Part shown: positions 9,039 to 16,313 of the stretch, one piece after another | Position numbering within the stretch: position 1 is the stretch's first letter | How the letters are laid out: each line of letters starts with the position of its first letter | Position numbers and translations under genes: made by a program | Source: Flavobacterium oncorhynchi | GTDB lineage: Bacteria; Bacteroidota; Bacteroidia; Flavobacteriales; Flavobacteriaceae | NCBI RefSeq assembly: GCF_002217355.1 | Contig: NZ_MUHA01000003.1 | Coordinates: forward strand, 1-64,000 | Length of the DNA stretch: 64,000 bases | Direction: 5' to 3' | The notes under the pieces: model-generated | The model's database searches: none | What the model was told of the DNA's origin: nothing | The model's input: the letters and a program-made list of their open reading frames with translations, nothing else

Positions 9039-9389
9039 TTATTTACCAATTTCACCTAAATGCGTGTATTTAAACCCTTTTTCATATTTCAATCCGTAAC
9101 CAAATATCCGATCCATTGCCGAATGTGAAAATAAAATAATTCCAGCTAATTGAATACTTTCAATACTGAAATAACATCCTAAACCATAAATTAAAAGAGC
9201 AATTCCTTTATGATGAAAAAGATTGTAAAGAAATGCACCAGTTTTATTCCCCAAAGCATATCCAATCATAGATAGATCTGGAGCTAGAATTAAAGCCAAA
9301 AACCACCACCATTCATAACTTAAACGGTTGAAAAGAAAAATTCCGAAAATAAATAAAGCTGCTTCTTCGAGTTTTAAGACTGTTTTCAT
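9039..9389 (-). CDS. DUF4260 family membrane protein
   Basis: A 116-residue hydrophobic protein with three or four membrane helices (about 8-22, 27-47, 58-72 and 76-92). The ALILAPDLSMIGYALG, LYNLFHHK and FSHSAMDRIFGYGLKY segments match the DUF4260 family (function unknown). Its ATG overlaps the stop of the upstream GNAT gene by 4 nt, indicating translational coupling, and the YjbR gene follows 6 bp later. Confidence 0.85.
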   Translation of the reverse strand: MKTVLKLEEAALFIFGIFLFNRLSYEWWWFLALILAPDLSMIGYALGNKTGAFLYNLFHHKGIALLIYGLGCYFSIESIQLAGIILFSHSAMDRIFGYGLKYEKGFKYTHLGEIGK

Positions 9390-9787
9390 TTGACTATTTT
9401 TTCCATCATCTTTTCAGGATGATTCAGTTTTGTAAACCCGAATTTCTCGTATAAAAAATGAGCGTCGGTAGTTGCTAATCGCCAAAGCTTGACATTTTGA
9501 AGCTGCGGTTCGTTTATCATTGTTTCGATTAAAATCGAAGAATATCCTTTTCCGCGGTGTTCTTCTGTAATAAAAACGTCCATTACATAAGCAAAAACGA
9601 TATAATCGGTAATCACGCGTGCAAAACCAATTTGTTCATCATTTAAATAGATTCCAAAACAAAATGAAGCATCAATTGCAGTCTGAACTTCTTCAATAGT
9701 TCTCGGCGCAGCCCAATAAATAGCTGCCAAAAAGTTTTGTATAAACGAAACGTCGAGTTTTGTTTTATCTGTAGAAACACTAATCAT
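9386..9787 (-). CDS. GNAT family N-acetyltransferase
   Basis: A 133-residue single-domain acetyltransferase predicted to transfer an acetyl group from acetyl-CoA to an unknown amine. The acetyl-CoA binding motif A is seen as VFITEEHRGKGYSSILI (about residues 72-88), preceded by the FARVITDYIVFAYVMDVF beta strands. YEKFGFTKL near residue 110 is the usual C-terminal signature. It is the first gene of a three-gene run with DUF4260 and YjbR, overlapping the former by 4 nt. Confidence 0.88.
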   Translation of the reverse strand: MISVSTDKTKLDVSFIQNFLAAIYWAAPRTIEEVQTAIDASFCFGIYLNDEQIGFARVITDYIVFAYVMDVFITEEHRGKGYSSILIETMINEPQLQNVKLWRLATTDAHFLYEKFGFTKLNHPEKMMEKIVK

Positions 9788-9800
9788 AGTATATTGTTTT

Positions 9801-9940
9801 TTGCCACTAATTACACAAATTTGCCCGAATTTCTTTTTATTCTGCCACAGATTAAAGGATTAAAATGATTCAATCTGTGTAAATCTTCTAATCTGTGGCA
9901 AAAAAGTTTAATTAGTGTAAATTTGTTTAATTAGTGGCAA
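9801..9940. repeat. Nested inverted GCCACAGATTA / GCCACTAATTACAC repeats
   Basis: An outer pair (TTGCCACTAATTACACAAATTT at 9801-9822, reverse complement-like at 9919-9940) encloses an inner pair beginning GCCACAGATTAAAGGATT at 9844-9861 and ending at 9899. The sequence fills the gap between the GNAT and cyclase genes. The same family recurs at 29002-29180, 29947-29990 and 31788-31849. Confidence 0.75.
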
Positions 9941-9945
9941 CCTCA

Positions 9946-10728
9946 TTAAATCTTATATAAAATTGGTTTTGATGGACTTGCATCATTTTCAAACGAAGCG
10001 ATTTGAAGATTTAGTATATAATTTCCATCTTCAATTTCATCTGGAACATAAATCATTTCCGTGATTGTGGCATTTAATCTTGCATCAGAATTAAGATTAT
10101 GCGTGTCTTTTACATTCCAAAACGCTTTGTGGGCTAATAATTTTCCTTCGTCATGTTCTTTGTCAACGCTTGGTAAATCGATCAATAAATGCTGAATTTC
10201 GCTTTCGCGGATAAATACTGCGGCTTCTTCAGATAAATATGGCGGATTTGTATTCGAGTATTTTCTTGACTTTTTGTCTTTTTGATTTGGAAGTGTTCGA
10301 ATTACTAACGCTTCGTTCGTCAAGCTGAGCGCAGTCGAAGCGCCTTCAGTTGTCACATTGAGCGAAGTCGAAATGTGTTCTTTAGTAATTACATAATCAT
10401 CTCCAATTTTAACAGGTTCAATCGTAATCAATTTAGCAAAAAAGAAAAACTGTTTTAAAGATTGATTGATACTGTAAAAATCATTTGTAATATGTCCCAG
10501 ACATTCCGTATGAGTTCCATGTCCATGCGGATTGAAGAAAATGTTATTAAAATTCGTAGATGATTTTCCTTCCGAAACTTTTCCAATCCAGTCTCCAAAA
10601 ACTACAGGTTCGATTGCAGGTTTTTCTATGTACCAAGCAATCGGGTTTTCGTCTGTATTGGTCAATGGAATAGATATATCAATAGGTTTTGATAAGTCGA
10701 TTTCGAAATTGTTTATTTTTGCTATCAT
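9946..10728 (-). CDS. Cyclase family protein (kynurenine formamidase-like)
   Basis: A 260-residue metal-dependent hydrolase of the cyclase/KynB-like family. The metal-binding motif is recognisable as NPHGHGTHTECLGHI (about residues 66-80), a variant of the HGTHxDxPxH pattern with Glu and Cys in place of Asp and Pro. LIDLPSVDKEHDEG supplies the later conserved Asp. The natural substrate is unknown and kynurenine formamidase activity should not be assumed. Residues about 118-139 are encoded by two in-frame copies of the TGAGCGAAGTCGAA repeat, a likely surface-loop insertion. The gene stands alone between repeat clusters. Confidence 0.85.
   Translation of the reverse strand: MIAKINNFEIDLSKPIDISIPLTNTDENPIAWYIEKPAIEPVVFGDWIGKVSEGKSSTNFNNIFFNPHGHGTHTECLGHITNDFYSINQSLKQFFFFAKLITIEPVKIGDDYVITKEHISTSLNVTTEGASTALSLTNEALVIRTLPNQKDKKSRKYSNTNPPYLSEEAAVFIRESEIQHLLIDLPSVDKEHDEGKLLAHKAFWNVKDTHNLNSDARLNATITEMIYVPDEIEDGNYILNLQIASFENDASPSKPILYKI
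10319..10375. repeat. Two in-frame TGAGCG(A/C)AGTCGAA repeats in the cyclase gene
   Basis: Direct copies at 10319-10342 and 10352-10375, 33 nt (11 codons) apart, are embedded in coding sequence. On the coding strand they give two similar peptides, STSLNVTT and STALSLTN. The core is the same as the palindromic intergenic elements at 2303 and 33828. Confidence 0.8.
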
Positions 10729-10735
10729 GTTGATC

Positions 10736-11273
10736 TAACCGCAAGGTTCGCTAAGGTTTACACAAAGGGCGCTAGGATTTTATTAGAGATTGTTGACTAC
10801 TCTTTTTATTCCGTTCTTTATTAAAGAAACATTAAAGTTCATTAATAAGCCTAGTTTGCAATTTGTTAATTTTAAATAAGTTAATAGCTGAGCAAAATGA
10901 ATTTCATTTAAACAATCGACAGCTTTTATCTCCAAAATTAGTTTATTTTCAACTAAAATGTCTAATCTATAACCAACATCTAATTTTACTTCTTCGTAAA
11001 TTAAAGGTAAAGATTTTTGTTTTTCAATTAGAAGACCTAATTTCTTTAGCTCGTAAAATAAACATTCTTCATAAGCACTTTCTAAAAGTCCAGGCCCTAA
11101 AGTTTGGTGTACCTTCAACGCGGAATGAAACACAATTCGAGATAAATCATTTTCTGACATATAACCAATATTTAAAGTTTCAAATATAACACTTGTCTCT
11201 TTGTAAATATAGATTTATTCCTACAAAATACAAATAGCGTTCTTTGCGTAAACCTTAGCGAACCTTGCGGTTA
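10736..11273. repeat. Inverted-repeat-bounded unit around the GxxExxY gene
   Basis: A 26-bp sequence starting TAACCGCAAGGTTCGC at 10736-10761 recurs as a perfect reverse complement at 11248-11273. The match extends imperfectly inward to about 40 bp per side. The unit of about 538 bp holds only the GxxExxY gene. I did not see flanking target-site duplications clearly. Confidence 0.75.
10783..11160 (-). CDS. GxxExxY protein (PD-(D/E)XK-like superfamily)
   Basis: A 125-residue protein named after its N-terminal motif, seen here as GPGLLESAYEECLFYEL (about residues 21-37). The central GYRLDILVENKLILEIKAVD (about 63-82) keeps the Asp...Glu-x-Lys pattern of the PD-(D/E)XK nuclease superfamily to which the family is assigned. 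No activity is established for the family. The gene is bounded by 26-bp perfect inverted repeats a few tens of bp from each end, and similar genes are commonly scattered in Bacteroidota genomes, so it may travel as a cassette. Confidence 0.9.
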   Translation of the reverse strand: MSENDLSRIVFHSALKVHQTLGPGLLESAYEECLFYELKKLGLLIEKQKSLPLIYEEVKLDVGYRLDILVENKLILEIKAVDCLNEIHFAQLLTYLKLTNCKLGLLMNFNVSLIKNGIKRVVNNL

Positions 11274-11276
11274 AAT

Positions 11277-12425
11277 TTAACTTTCAACATAAAATAAATC
11301 TGAAGCAATTCCATCCGTTAAGAATTTTCCTTTTGGAGTTGGTTTTAAAATGTTGTTTTTAATAGAAAGTAAATCATCATCTAAAAATTTCTGAGATTGT
11401 TTTTTGAGATAATTCAAATATTCCAAACCAAATTCCTTTTCAATACGATCTAAAGAAACGCCCCAAATGGTTCGTAATCCCGTCATTATATATTCGTTAT
11501 AACGATCTGAAATGGTCAAAATTTCCGTTTCTATTGGAAGTTCACTGTTTTGAATAGCTTTTAAATACAATGAATTATTGGCAATATTCCAGCCTCTTTT
11601 TTCGCCGTCATAACTGTGAGCCGAAGGTCCGATTCCGATATATTTTTTACCAAGCCAATAAGCCGAATTGTTTTTGGAGAAGTAATTCTTTTTTCCAAAA
11701 TTGGATAATTCGTAATGAATAAAACCATTTTTCTGAAGCGTATCCACCAAAATCATAAAATGATTCGAAGCCGCTTCGTCTTGGGGTTCAGCAATTTTAC
11801 CAGTTTGAATTAATTTGCTTAAGGCCGTTTTGGGTTCAACAGTTAAAGCATAACTCGAAATATGCGGAACACCAAAACTTAAAGCTGTTTCAATATTTTG
11901 TTTCCACATTTCGTCACTCATTCCTGGAATGCCATAAATTAAATCAAGCGAAATATTATCAAAATACTTCGTTGCTTCTTCTAAACATTTTTTGGCTTCC
12001 GCCGAATTATGAGCGCGATTCATCATCTTCAAATCTTCTTCATAAAAAGACTGAATCCCAATGCTTAATCTATTTATAGGGCTTTTAGATAATTCCAGAA
12101 TTCTTTCAGAAGATAAATCATCAGGATTTGCTTCCAAAGTAACTTCAGGGTTTTCTGAAACTTTATAGTTTTTATAAACTTCAGAAATTAAAAAGTTTAT
12201 TTCGTCATTTGATAACACTGAAGGAGTTCCGCCACCGAAATATATAGTTTCTACAATCTCATTGTCACTTCGAGCGGAGTCTAGAAGCTCATTTTTGCGC
12301 ATGGCAATTTCTTTAGCCAAAGCCAAAACCATTTCGTCTTTCTTTTTCATCGAAGTCGAAAAATGAAAGTCGCAGTAATGACAAGCCTGCTTGCAGAAAG
12401 GAATATGTATGTAGATACCGCTCAT
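11277..12425 (-). CDS. hemW: Radical SAM heme chaperone HemW
   Basis: A 382-residue radical SAM protein that binds heme and is thought to insert it into respiratory enzymes. The 4Fe-4S cluster motif is CKQACHYCDF (Cys 11, 15, 18); the residue after the third Cys is followed by Phe rather than the fourth Cys of HemN, which marks HemW. YFGGGTPSVL (about residues 62-71), LEANPDDL and RLSIGIQSF are SAM-binding and family segments, and the C-terminal HemN domain is present. Residues about 46-56 (ELLDSARSDNE) are encoded by a repeat related to the intergenic TGAGCGAAGTCGAA family. A true coproporphyrinogen oxidase role is unlikely. Confidence 0.93.
   Translation of the reverse strand: MSGIYIHIPFCKQACHYCDFHFSTSMKKKDEMVLALAKEIAMRKNELLDSARSDNEIVETIYFGGGTPSVLSNDEINFLISEVYKNYKVSENPEVTLEANPDDLSSERILELSKSPINRLSIGIQSFYEEDLKMMNRAHNSAEAKKCLEEATKYFDNISLDLIYGIPGMSDEMWKQNIETALSFGVPHISSYALTVEPKTALSKLIQTGKIAEPQDEAASNHFMILVDTLQKNGFIHYELSNFGKKNYFSKNNSAYWLGKKYIGIGPSAHSYDGEKRGWNIANNSLYLKAIQNSELPIETEILTISDRYNEYIMTGLRTIWGVSLDRIEKEFGLEYLNYLKKQSQKFLDDDLLSIKNNILKPTPKGKFLTDGIASDLFYVES
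12261..12290. repeat. In-frame GAGCGGAGTCTAGAAG repeat within hemW
   Basis: ATTGTCACTTCGAGCGGAGT followed by CTAGAAGCTC resembles the dispersed TGAGCGAAGTCGAA element with one arm degraded. It encodes about eleven residues between the SAM-domain helix and the YFGGGTP motif. Confidence 0.65.
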
Positions 12426-12552
12426 TTTGTAGTGTTCAGTGTTCAGTTTTTTTAGTATTCAGATTATTAGTGTTCAGTATTCAGGTTATTAGTATTCAGT
12501 TTTCTAATTTTCCGTGTTAGTTTGATGATTTTCAGTTTTTTATGCACTTAGT

Positions 12553-13072
12553 ACTAAAATCTGACCACTGATTACTCTTTTCTCACTCCAAACTTCTCTG
12601 GGTTTAAAAGCATATAGTTTAATAATTTACCTATTTCAATACTTTCAGATAAAAGTTCATTATAGTATTCGTTTGAAATATATTTACAAGCAAAAGCAAA
12701 TTCAAGCCAAACTTGTGTCTCAGAATTTTCGCCATCAGAATCGGTTAATTTACTGTAAAAATGTTTTGGATAAATGCGTTTTCTGTAAGCTTCGGCAATA
12801 GTAACTGGAACACTTCTAGATGAGCGTCTTATCTGATCGGTTAATGAATAAGTTTCTTCTTTTGGAAACTGTTTTGTAATATTGAATATCTTCATTGCTA
12901 AAGAAAAAGACTTTTTGTAAGCTAATAAATCTTGAAATCTCATCATTTTTTTATTCATAACGATTTTTCTGTAGGAAAATTACAAATAAAACAATAATTG
13001 TTTTCGACCTAATAATTGAATACTAAGAACTGATCACTAAAAATCTGACCACTGATCACTATTTTTTCACTC
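12553..13072. repeat. Direct repeats flanking the four-helix bundle gene
   Basis: A sequence of about 36 bp containing the identical core AAAATCTGACCACTGAT occurs at 12553-12588 and again in the same orientation at 13036-13072, at each end of the four-helix bundle gene. The 3' ends of both that gene and ruvC run into these copies. The upstream side (12430-12510) also contains tandem AGTGTTCAGTATTCAG-like sequence. Confidence 0.75.
12572..12958 (-). CDS. Four-helix bundle protein (23S rRNA IVP-like)
   Basis: A 128-residue small alpha-helical protein of the S23/four-helix bundle family first found in intervening sequences of some 23S rRNA genes. Signature segments are RFQDLLAYKKSFSLAMKIF at the N terminus, FPKEETYSLTDQIRRSSRSV (about residues 36-55) and IAEAYRKR. 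Its molecular role is unknown. It is not near an rRNA gene here. The coding region is enclosed by direct repeats, and its last codons lie inside one copy, suggesting mobility as a small repeat-bounded unit. Confidence 0.9.
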   Translation of the reverse strand: MNKKMMRFQDLLAYKKSFSLAMKIFNITKQFPKEETYSLTDQIRRSSRSVPVTIAEAYRKRIYPKHFYSKLTDSDGENSETQVWLEFAFACKYISNEYYNELLSESIEIGKLLNYMLLNPEKFGVRKE

Positions 13073-13613
13073 GTTCCTCATTTTGTTTCACAAAAGCATC
13101 CCAGCCCGAATAACTTTTCCCAGCAACGACTTTTCCTGAATTAAAGAAATGACAAACTGCAGCCGCCAAACCGTCTGTTGAATCTAGATTTTTTGGTAAT
13201 TCTTTTAAACCTAGAAGCTGTTGCAGCATTTTGGCAACTTGTTCTTTACTGGCATTTCCGTTTCCAGTAATTGCCATTTTTATCTTTTTTGGTTCGTATT
13301 CTGTAATCGGAATATCTCTCGAAAGTCCTGCTGCCATTGCAACGCCTTGTGCACGTCCTAATTTTAACATCGATTGTACGTTTTTGCCAAAGAAAGGTGC
13401 TTCAATAGCAATTTCGTCTGGATGATGCGTTTCGATTAATTCTATGGTACGTTCAAAAATGATTTTTAATTTTTGGTAATGATTGTCGTATTTGGACAAT
13501 TGCAATTCGTTTAATTGCAAAAACTCCATTTTTTTATTGATAACTTTTATCAATCCAAAACCCATAATTGTGGTTCCAGGGTCAATACCTAATATGATGC
13601 GTTCTTTTGTCAA
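13059..13613 (-). CDS. ruvC: Holliday junction endonuclease RuvC
   Basis: Resolves Holliday junctions with RuvAB during recombinational repair. From the TTG at 13613 the protein has 184 residues (MTKERIILGIDPG...), close to the usual length. The four acidic catalytic positions are visible: Asp11 in GIDPGTT, Glu71 in AIEAPFF, and Asp144/Asp147 in LDSTDGLAAAVCH. An upstream TTG at 13643 would add ten residues (MNLETSNKKQ) encoded by a dispersed AAGTTTCAAGATTC-type repeat, so I prefer the shorter form. The gene diverges from the flippase/glycosyltransferase pair. Confidence 0.93.
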   Translation of the reverse strand: MTKERIILGIDPGTTIMGFGLIKVINKKMEFLQLNELQLSKYDNHYQKLKIIFERTIELIETHHPDEIAIEAPFFGKNVQSMLKLGRAQGVAMAAGLSRDIPITEYEPKKIKMAITGNGNASKEQVAKMLQQLLGLKELPKNLDSTDGLAAAVCHFFNSGKVVAGKSYSGWDAFVKQNEERVKK

Positions 13614-13684
13614 TTGTTTTTTGTTTGAAGTTTCAAGATTCAAGTTTTTTGAAAATCAAAACGATTCATTTTCTCATTTTCAAA

Positions 13685-13713
13685 TTGCCACATTTCCAAA
13701 TTGATTACTTTTG
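13685..13713 (+). promoter_or_regulatory. Promoter of the flippase-glycosyltransferase pair
   Basis: TTG at 13685-13687, an 18-bp spacer and TACTTTTG at 13706-13713 fit the Bacteroidota -33/-7 consensus. The ATG at 13718 is only 5 bp after the -7 box, so the transcript may be leaderless. Confidence 0.55.
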
Positions 13714-13717
13714 CGGC

Positions 13718-14662
13718 ATGATTTCAATTCCTCACAAAGCTAAGCAATTCCTTGTTCTTCTGGTCAAACTTTTGATTGTAGGCGGCGCATTTTATTTTAT
13801 TTACAATCAGCTGGCTAACAATGACAAATTAGACTGGAACAAGTTTATCGTTTTGTTCAAAAAAAATCAGTCGGTTTTAGGGGTTTCGTTTATTTTGCTT
13901 TTGAGCGTTTTGAATCGTTATTTTGAAATTTTAAAATGGCAGAATCTGGCTAAAGTAATTCATGAAATCTCGGTTTACGAATCTACAAAACAGGTTTTGG
14001 CCGCTTTAACGGCTGGAATTTTCACGCCAAACGGAGTGGGAGAGTACGCGGGGAAAGCATTGTATTATCCAAAATCTGATGCAAAAAAAGTAGTTTTCTT
14101 GAACTTAATCTGCAACGGAATCCAAATGATTTTAACGATCATTTTTGGGATTTTCGGATTACTGTATTTCAATGCTCAGTTTAATGTTATCACCACCAAA
14201 ACCGTTCTAATCCTATTTGGCGGATTTGTACTGCTTTTGATTCTATTGTTTTCAATTAAAAAGATAAAAGTAAAAGGATATTCGATCGAAAAACTGATTC
14301 ATAAAATCAATGAAATTCCAAAATCAATTCATCAAAGAAATATCTTTTTGGGCATTTGCCGTTATTTGGTTTTTTCGCATCAATATTACTTTTTGTTTTT
14401 AGGTTTTGATGTCGATCTGCCTTATTTAACTTTAATGGCGGCGATCACATCGGTTTACTTTTTGGCTTCTTCATTACCAACATTTCAGTTTTTAGATTTT
14501 GCTGTAAAAGGAAGCGTTGCTATTTATTTTTTCGGAATTCTTGGTGTTAACGAATGGATTGTAATTTTTATCAGCACGTTAATGTGGTTTTTAAATGTTG
14601 TCTTGCCAGTTGTTTTGGGAAGTTATTTCGTGTTGAATTTTAAGACCAAAACAGCAGAATGA
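13718..14662 (+). CDS. Flippase-like (lysylphosphatidylglycerol synthase TM) protein
   Basis: A 314-residue integral membrane protein with about eight helices, of the UPF0104/LPG-synthase-TM family. Family features are KWQNLAKVI, the TAGIFTPNGVGEYAGKALYY segment (about residues 104-123) and the C-terminal LPTFQFLDFAVKGSVAIYFF. In characterised relatives this module moves lipids or supports glycolipid export, but the substrate here is unknown. The ATG at 13718 is chosen because the open frame upstream is repeat-rich and includes the promoter. Its stop overlaps the next gene's start by 4 nt, indicating a coupled pair with the glycosyltransferase. Confidence 0.85.
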   Translation: MISIPHKAKQFLVLLVKLLIVGGAFYFIYNQLANNDKLDWNKFIVLFKKNQSVLGVSFILLLSVLNRYFEILKWQNLAKVIHEISVYESTKQVLAALTAGIFTPNGVGEYAGKALYYPKSDAKKVVFLNLICNGIQMILTIIFGIFGLLYFNAQFNVITTKTVLILFGGFVLLLILLFSIKKIKVKGYSIEKLIHKINEIPKSIHQRNIFLGICRYLVFSHQYYFLFLGFDVDLPYLTLMAAITSVYFLASSLPTFQFLDFAVKGSVAIYFFGILGVNEWIVIFISTLMWFLNVVLPVVLGSYFVLNFKTKTAE

Positions 14663-15762
14663 TTTTTGCGTTATTCTCGATAGCAGCAATTTACACTTTT
14701 AGCATTTATTTACTTGTTTATGGTTTTTTTAAAGTAAAGCAATATCAAAAAACAGATTTAAGTCCAAGAACAAGCTTTACGATTATAGTTCCGTTTCGAA
14801 ATGAGAAAGAAAATCTTCCACATCTTCTACAGCGTTTTTCAAAGCTAAATTATCCAATTGATTTATTTGAAGTAGTTTTAGTCGATGATAGTTCAGTAGA
14901 AAAGTTTCAGGTCTCAAGTTTCAGATTTCAAGTTTCAGTAATTGAGAATATCAGAATATCAAATTCTCCAAAAAAAGATGCGATTACAACCGCAATGCAG
15001 CATGTAAAAACAGATTGGGTTATTACAACAGATGCTGATTGCATGGTGCCTGAAAACTGGCTTTTAACTTTTGATAATTATATTCAGGAAAATAAAGTTT
15101 CAATGCTTGCAGGAGCAGTTACGTATGAATGCGAGAATTCATTTTTACATGATTTTCAGCAATTAGATTTAACCAGTTTACAAGGTGCAACGATTGGAAG
15201 TTTTGGTTTGAGTAAAGGTTTTATGTGTAATGGAGCTAATTTTGCCTACACAAAATCAATATTTGAAAAGCTGAACGGATTTGAAGGAAATGATAAAATT
15301 GCCAGCGGAGATGATGTCTTTTTGCTTCAAAAAGCGATTGAAAAATTCCCCGACGAAGTTCATTATCTAAAAGCTAAAGAAGCAATTGTAAGCACAAAAC
15401 CAACTGAATCTTGGAAATCTTTGTTTTATCAAAGAGTACGCTGGGCAGCCAAAACTAGTTCATATAAAAGTAGTTTTGGAAAATTTTTAGGTTTAATTGT
15501 TTTCTTTGGAAATCTGAGTTTTGTAATTGGTTTTTTCTACTTCCTTTTAGGATTTTGGTCTTATTACGTATTTGTTTTACTTGCTTTTTTTAAGTTTTCG
15601 GTAGATTTTGTTTTGCTTTATACAACCAATAAATTTTTATCAAAAAAGAGAATAAAAAGTGTTTTACTTAGTAGTTTGTTTTATCCTTTTTTTAGTTCAA
15701 CAGTAGTTTTGTACAGCTTATTTGGATCGTATGAATGGAAAGATAGACGATTTAGAAGCTAA
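14659..15762 (+). CDS. Family 2 glycosyltransferase, membrane-bound
   Basis: A 367-residue GT-A glycosyltransferase with an N-terminal membrane helix (about 3-23) and two or three C-terminal helices (about 272-345). Motifs are IIVPFRNEKENLPHLL, VVLVDDSS, the metal-binding TTDADCMVP, the acceptor-site SGDDVFLL, and QRVRWAAK, which fits the Q-x-x-RW motif of processive, cellulose-synthase-like GT2 enzymes. The product is unknown; pairing with a flippase-like protein suggests a glycolipid or surface glycan. Between the LVDDSS and IENIRIS segments, a repeat at 14903-14938 adds the unusual stretch KFQVSSFRFQVS. Confidence 0.88.
   Translation: MIFALFSIAAIYTFSIYLLVYGFFKVKQYQKTDLSPRTSFTIIVPFRNEKENLPHLLQRFSKLNYPIDLFEVVLVDDSSVEKFQVSSFRFQVSVIENIRISNSPKKDAITTAMQHVKTDWVITTDADCMVPENWLLTFDNYIQENKVSMLAGAVTYECENSFLHDFQQLDLTSLQGATIGSFGLSKGFMCNGANFAYTKSIFEKLNGFEGNDKIASGDDVFLLQKAIEKFPDEVHYLKAKEAIVSTKPTESWKSLFYQRVRWAAKTSSYKSSFGKFLGLIVFFGNLSFVIGFFYFLLGFWSYYVFVLLAFFKFSVDFVLLYTTNKFLSKKRIKSVLLSSLFYPFFSSTVVLYSLFGSYEWKDRRFRS
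14903..14938. repeat. In-frame AAGTTTCAGGTCTCAAGTTTC repeat in the glycosyltransferase gene
   Basis: Tandem CAAGTTTCAG-like units occur inside the coding sequence and encode two copies of F-Q-V-S. Related AAGTTTCAAGATTCAAG sequence sits at the ruvC 5' end (about 13629-13645). Confidence 0.65.
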
Positions 15763-15779
15763 AACTTATTTAGAGAAAA

Positions 15780-16265
15780 CTATTTCTCGTCTTTTGCTTT
15801 AAGAATAACAGGTAAAATAAATTGCGTTTTTACTGGAATACCGCGTTTTATAGCAGGATTTATTTTTGGGAAATTAACTAAACGTGCATGAAGAATGCTG
15901 TCAATTTTTATCGTATCGTAAGCGACAGAATCTTTAGGAAACTGAGGTTCAAATTTCATAACAGCATTTGGAAAAATGGTTACTTTTACCTCAATAGTAT
16001 CAAGTTCAGGATACATAATAGATAAGCTGTCAACGTTTAGTTTTTCTTGAATCAGGGTCGACATAACATCAAAAAAACACTTTTGGCGTTGTTTTTTATC
16101 GGTGATTTTTTCACAGTCTGCTACTGTTGGATATTCGTCAACTTCTTTCCAGTTTATAGATTTTAATTCTTTTTGAAGTAATTCTTTTTCAGACGGAACC
16201 TGCTTCTCAAAATATTGACAAGAATTAAAAAAAAGAATAATTAAAAGAAGGAAAAAATGTTTCAA
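15780..16265 (-). CDS. Lipoprotein with TonB C-terminal-like region
   Basis: A 161-residue envelope protein with a lipoprotein signal (LLLIILFFNSC, Cys at residue 16). The middle region has two Cys (residues about 51 and 64) in a charged segment. The last 35 residues (FPKINPAIKRGIPVKTQFIL) resemble the beta-strand end of energy-transducer TonB-like domains. No function is assigned. The start is TTG at 16265, supported by the signal peptide beginning immediately there and the absence of an in-frame ATG nearby. It is convergent with the glycosyltransferase and downstream of another small secreted protein. Confidence 0.7.
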   Translation of the reverse strand: MKHFFLLLIILFFNSCQYFEKQVPSEKELLQKELKSINWKEVDEYPTVADCEKITDKKQRQKCFFDVMSTLIQEKLNVDSLSIMYPELDTIEVKVTIFPNAVMKFEPQFPKDSVAYDTIKIDSILHARLVNFPKINPAIKRGIPVKTQFILPVILKAKDEK

Positions 16266-16313
16266 GATTATGACGTTGTATTGAACAATGAAAAATAGGG
16301 TGTAAAAATACGA

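Noticed and set aside
9801-9940. Possible CRISPR-like repeat cluster
   Set aside because: The units are inverted and nested, with no regular spacers and no cas genes; no CRISPR array was seen anywhere in the window.
13614-13643. Longer RuvC start at TTG 13643
   Set aside because: The ten added residues come from an AAGTTTCAAGATTC-type repeat; the TTG at 13613 gives the usual RuvC length. Both are TTG, so this is not certain.
13607-13717. 37-residue extension of the flippase-like protein
   Set aside because: It overlaps the ruvC 5' end and the promoter, is rich in repeat sequence, and a typical membrane start follows at 13718.
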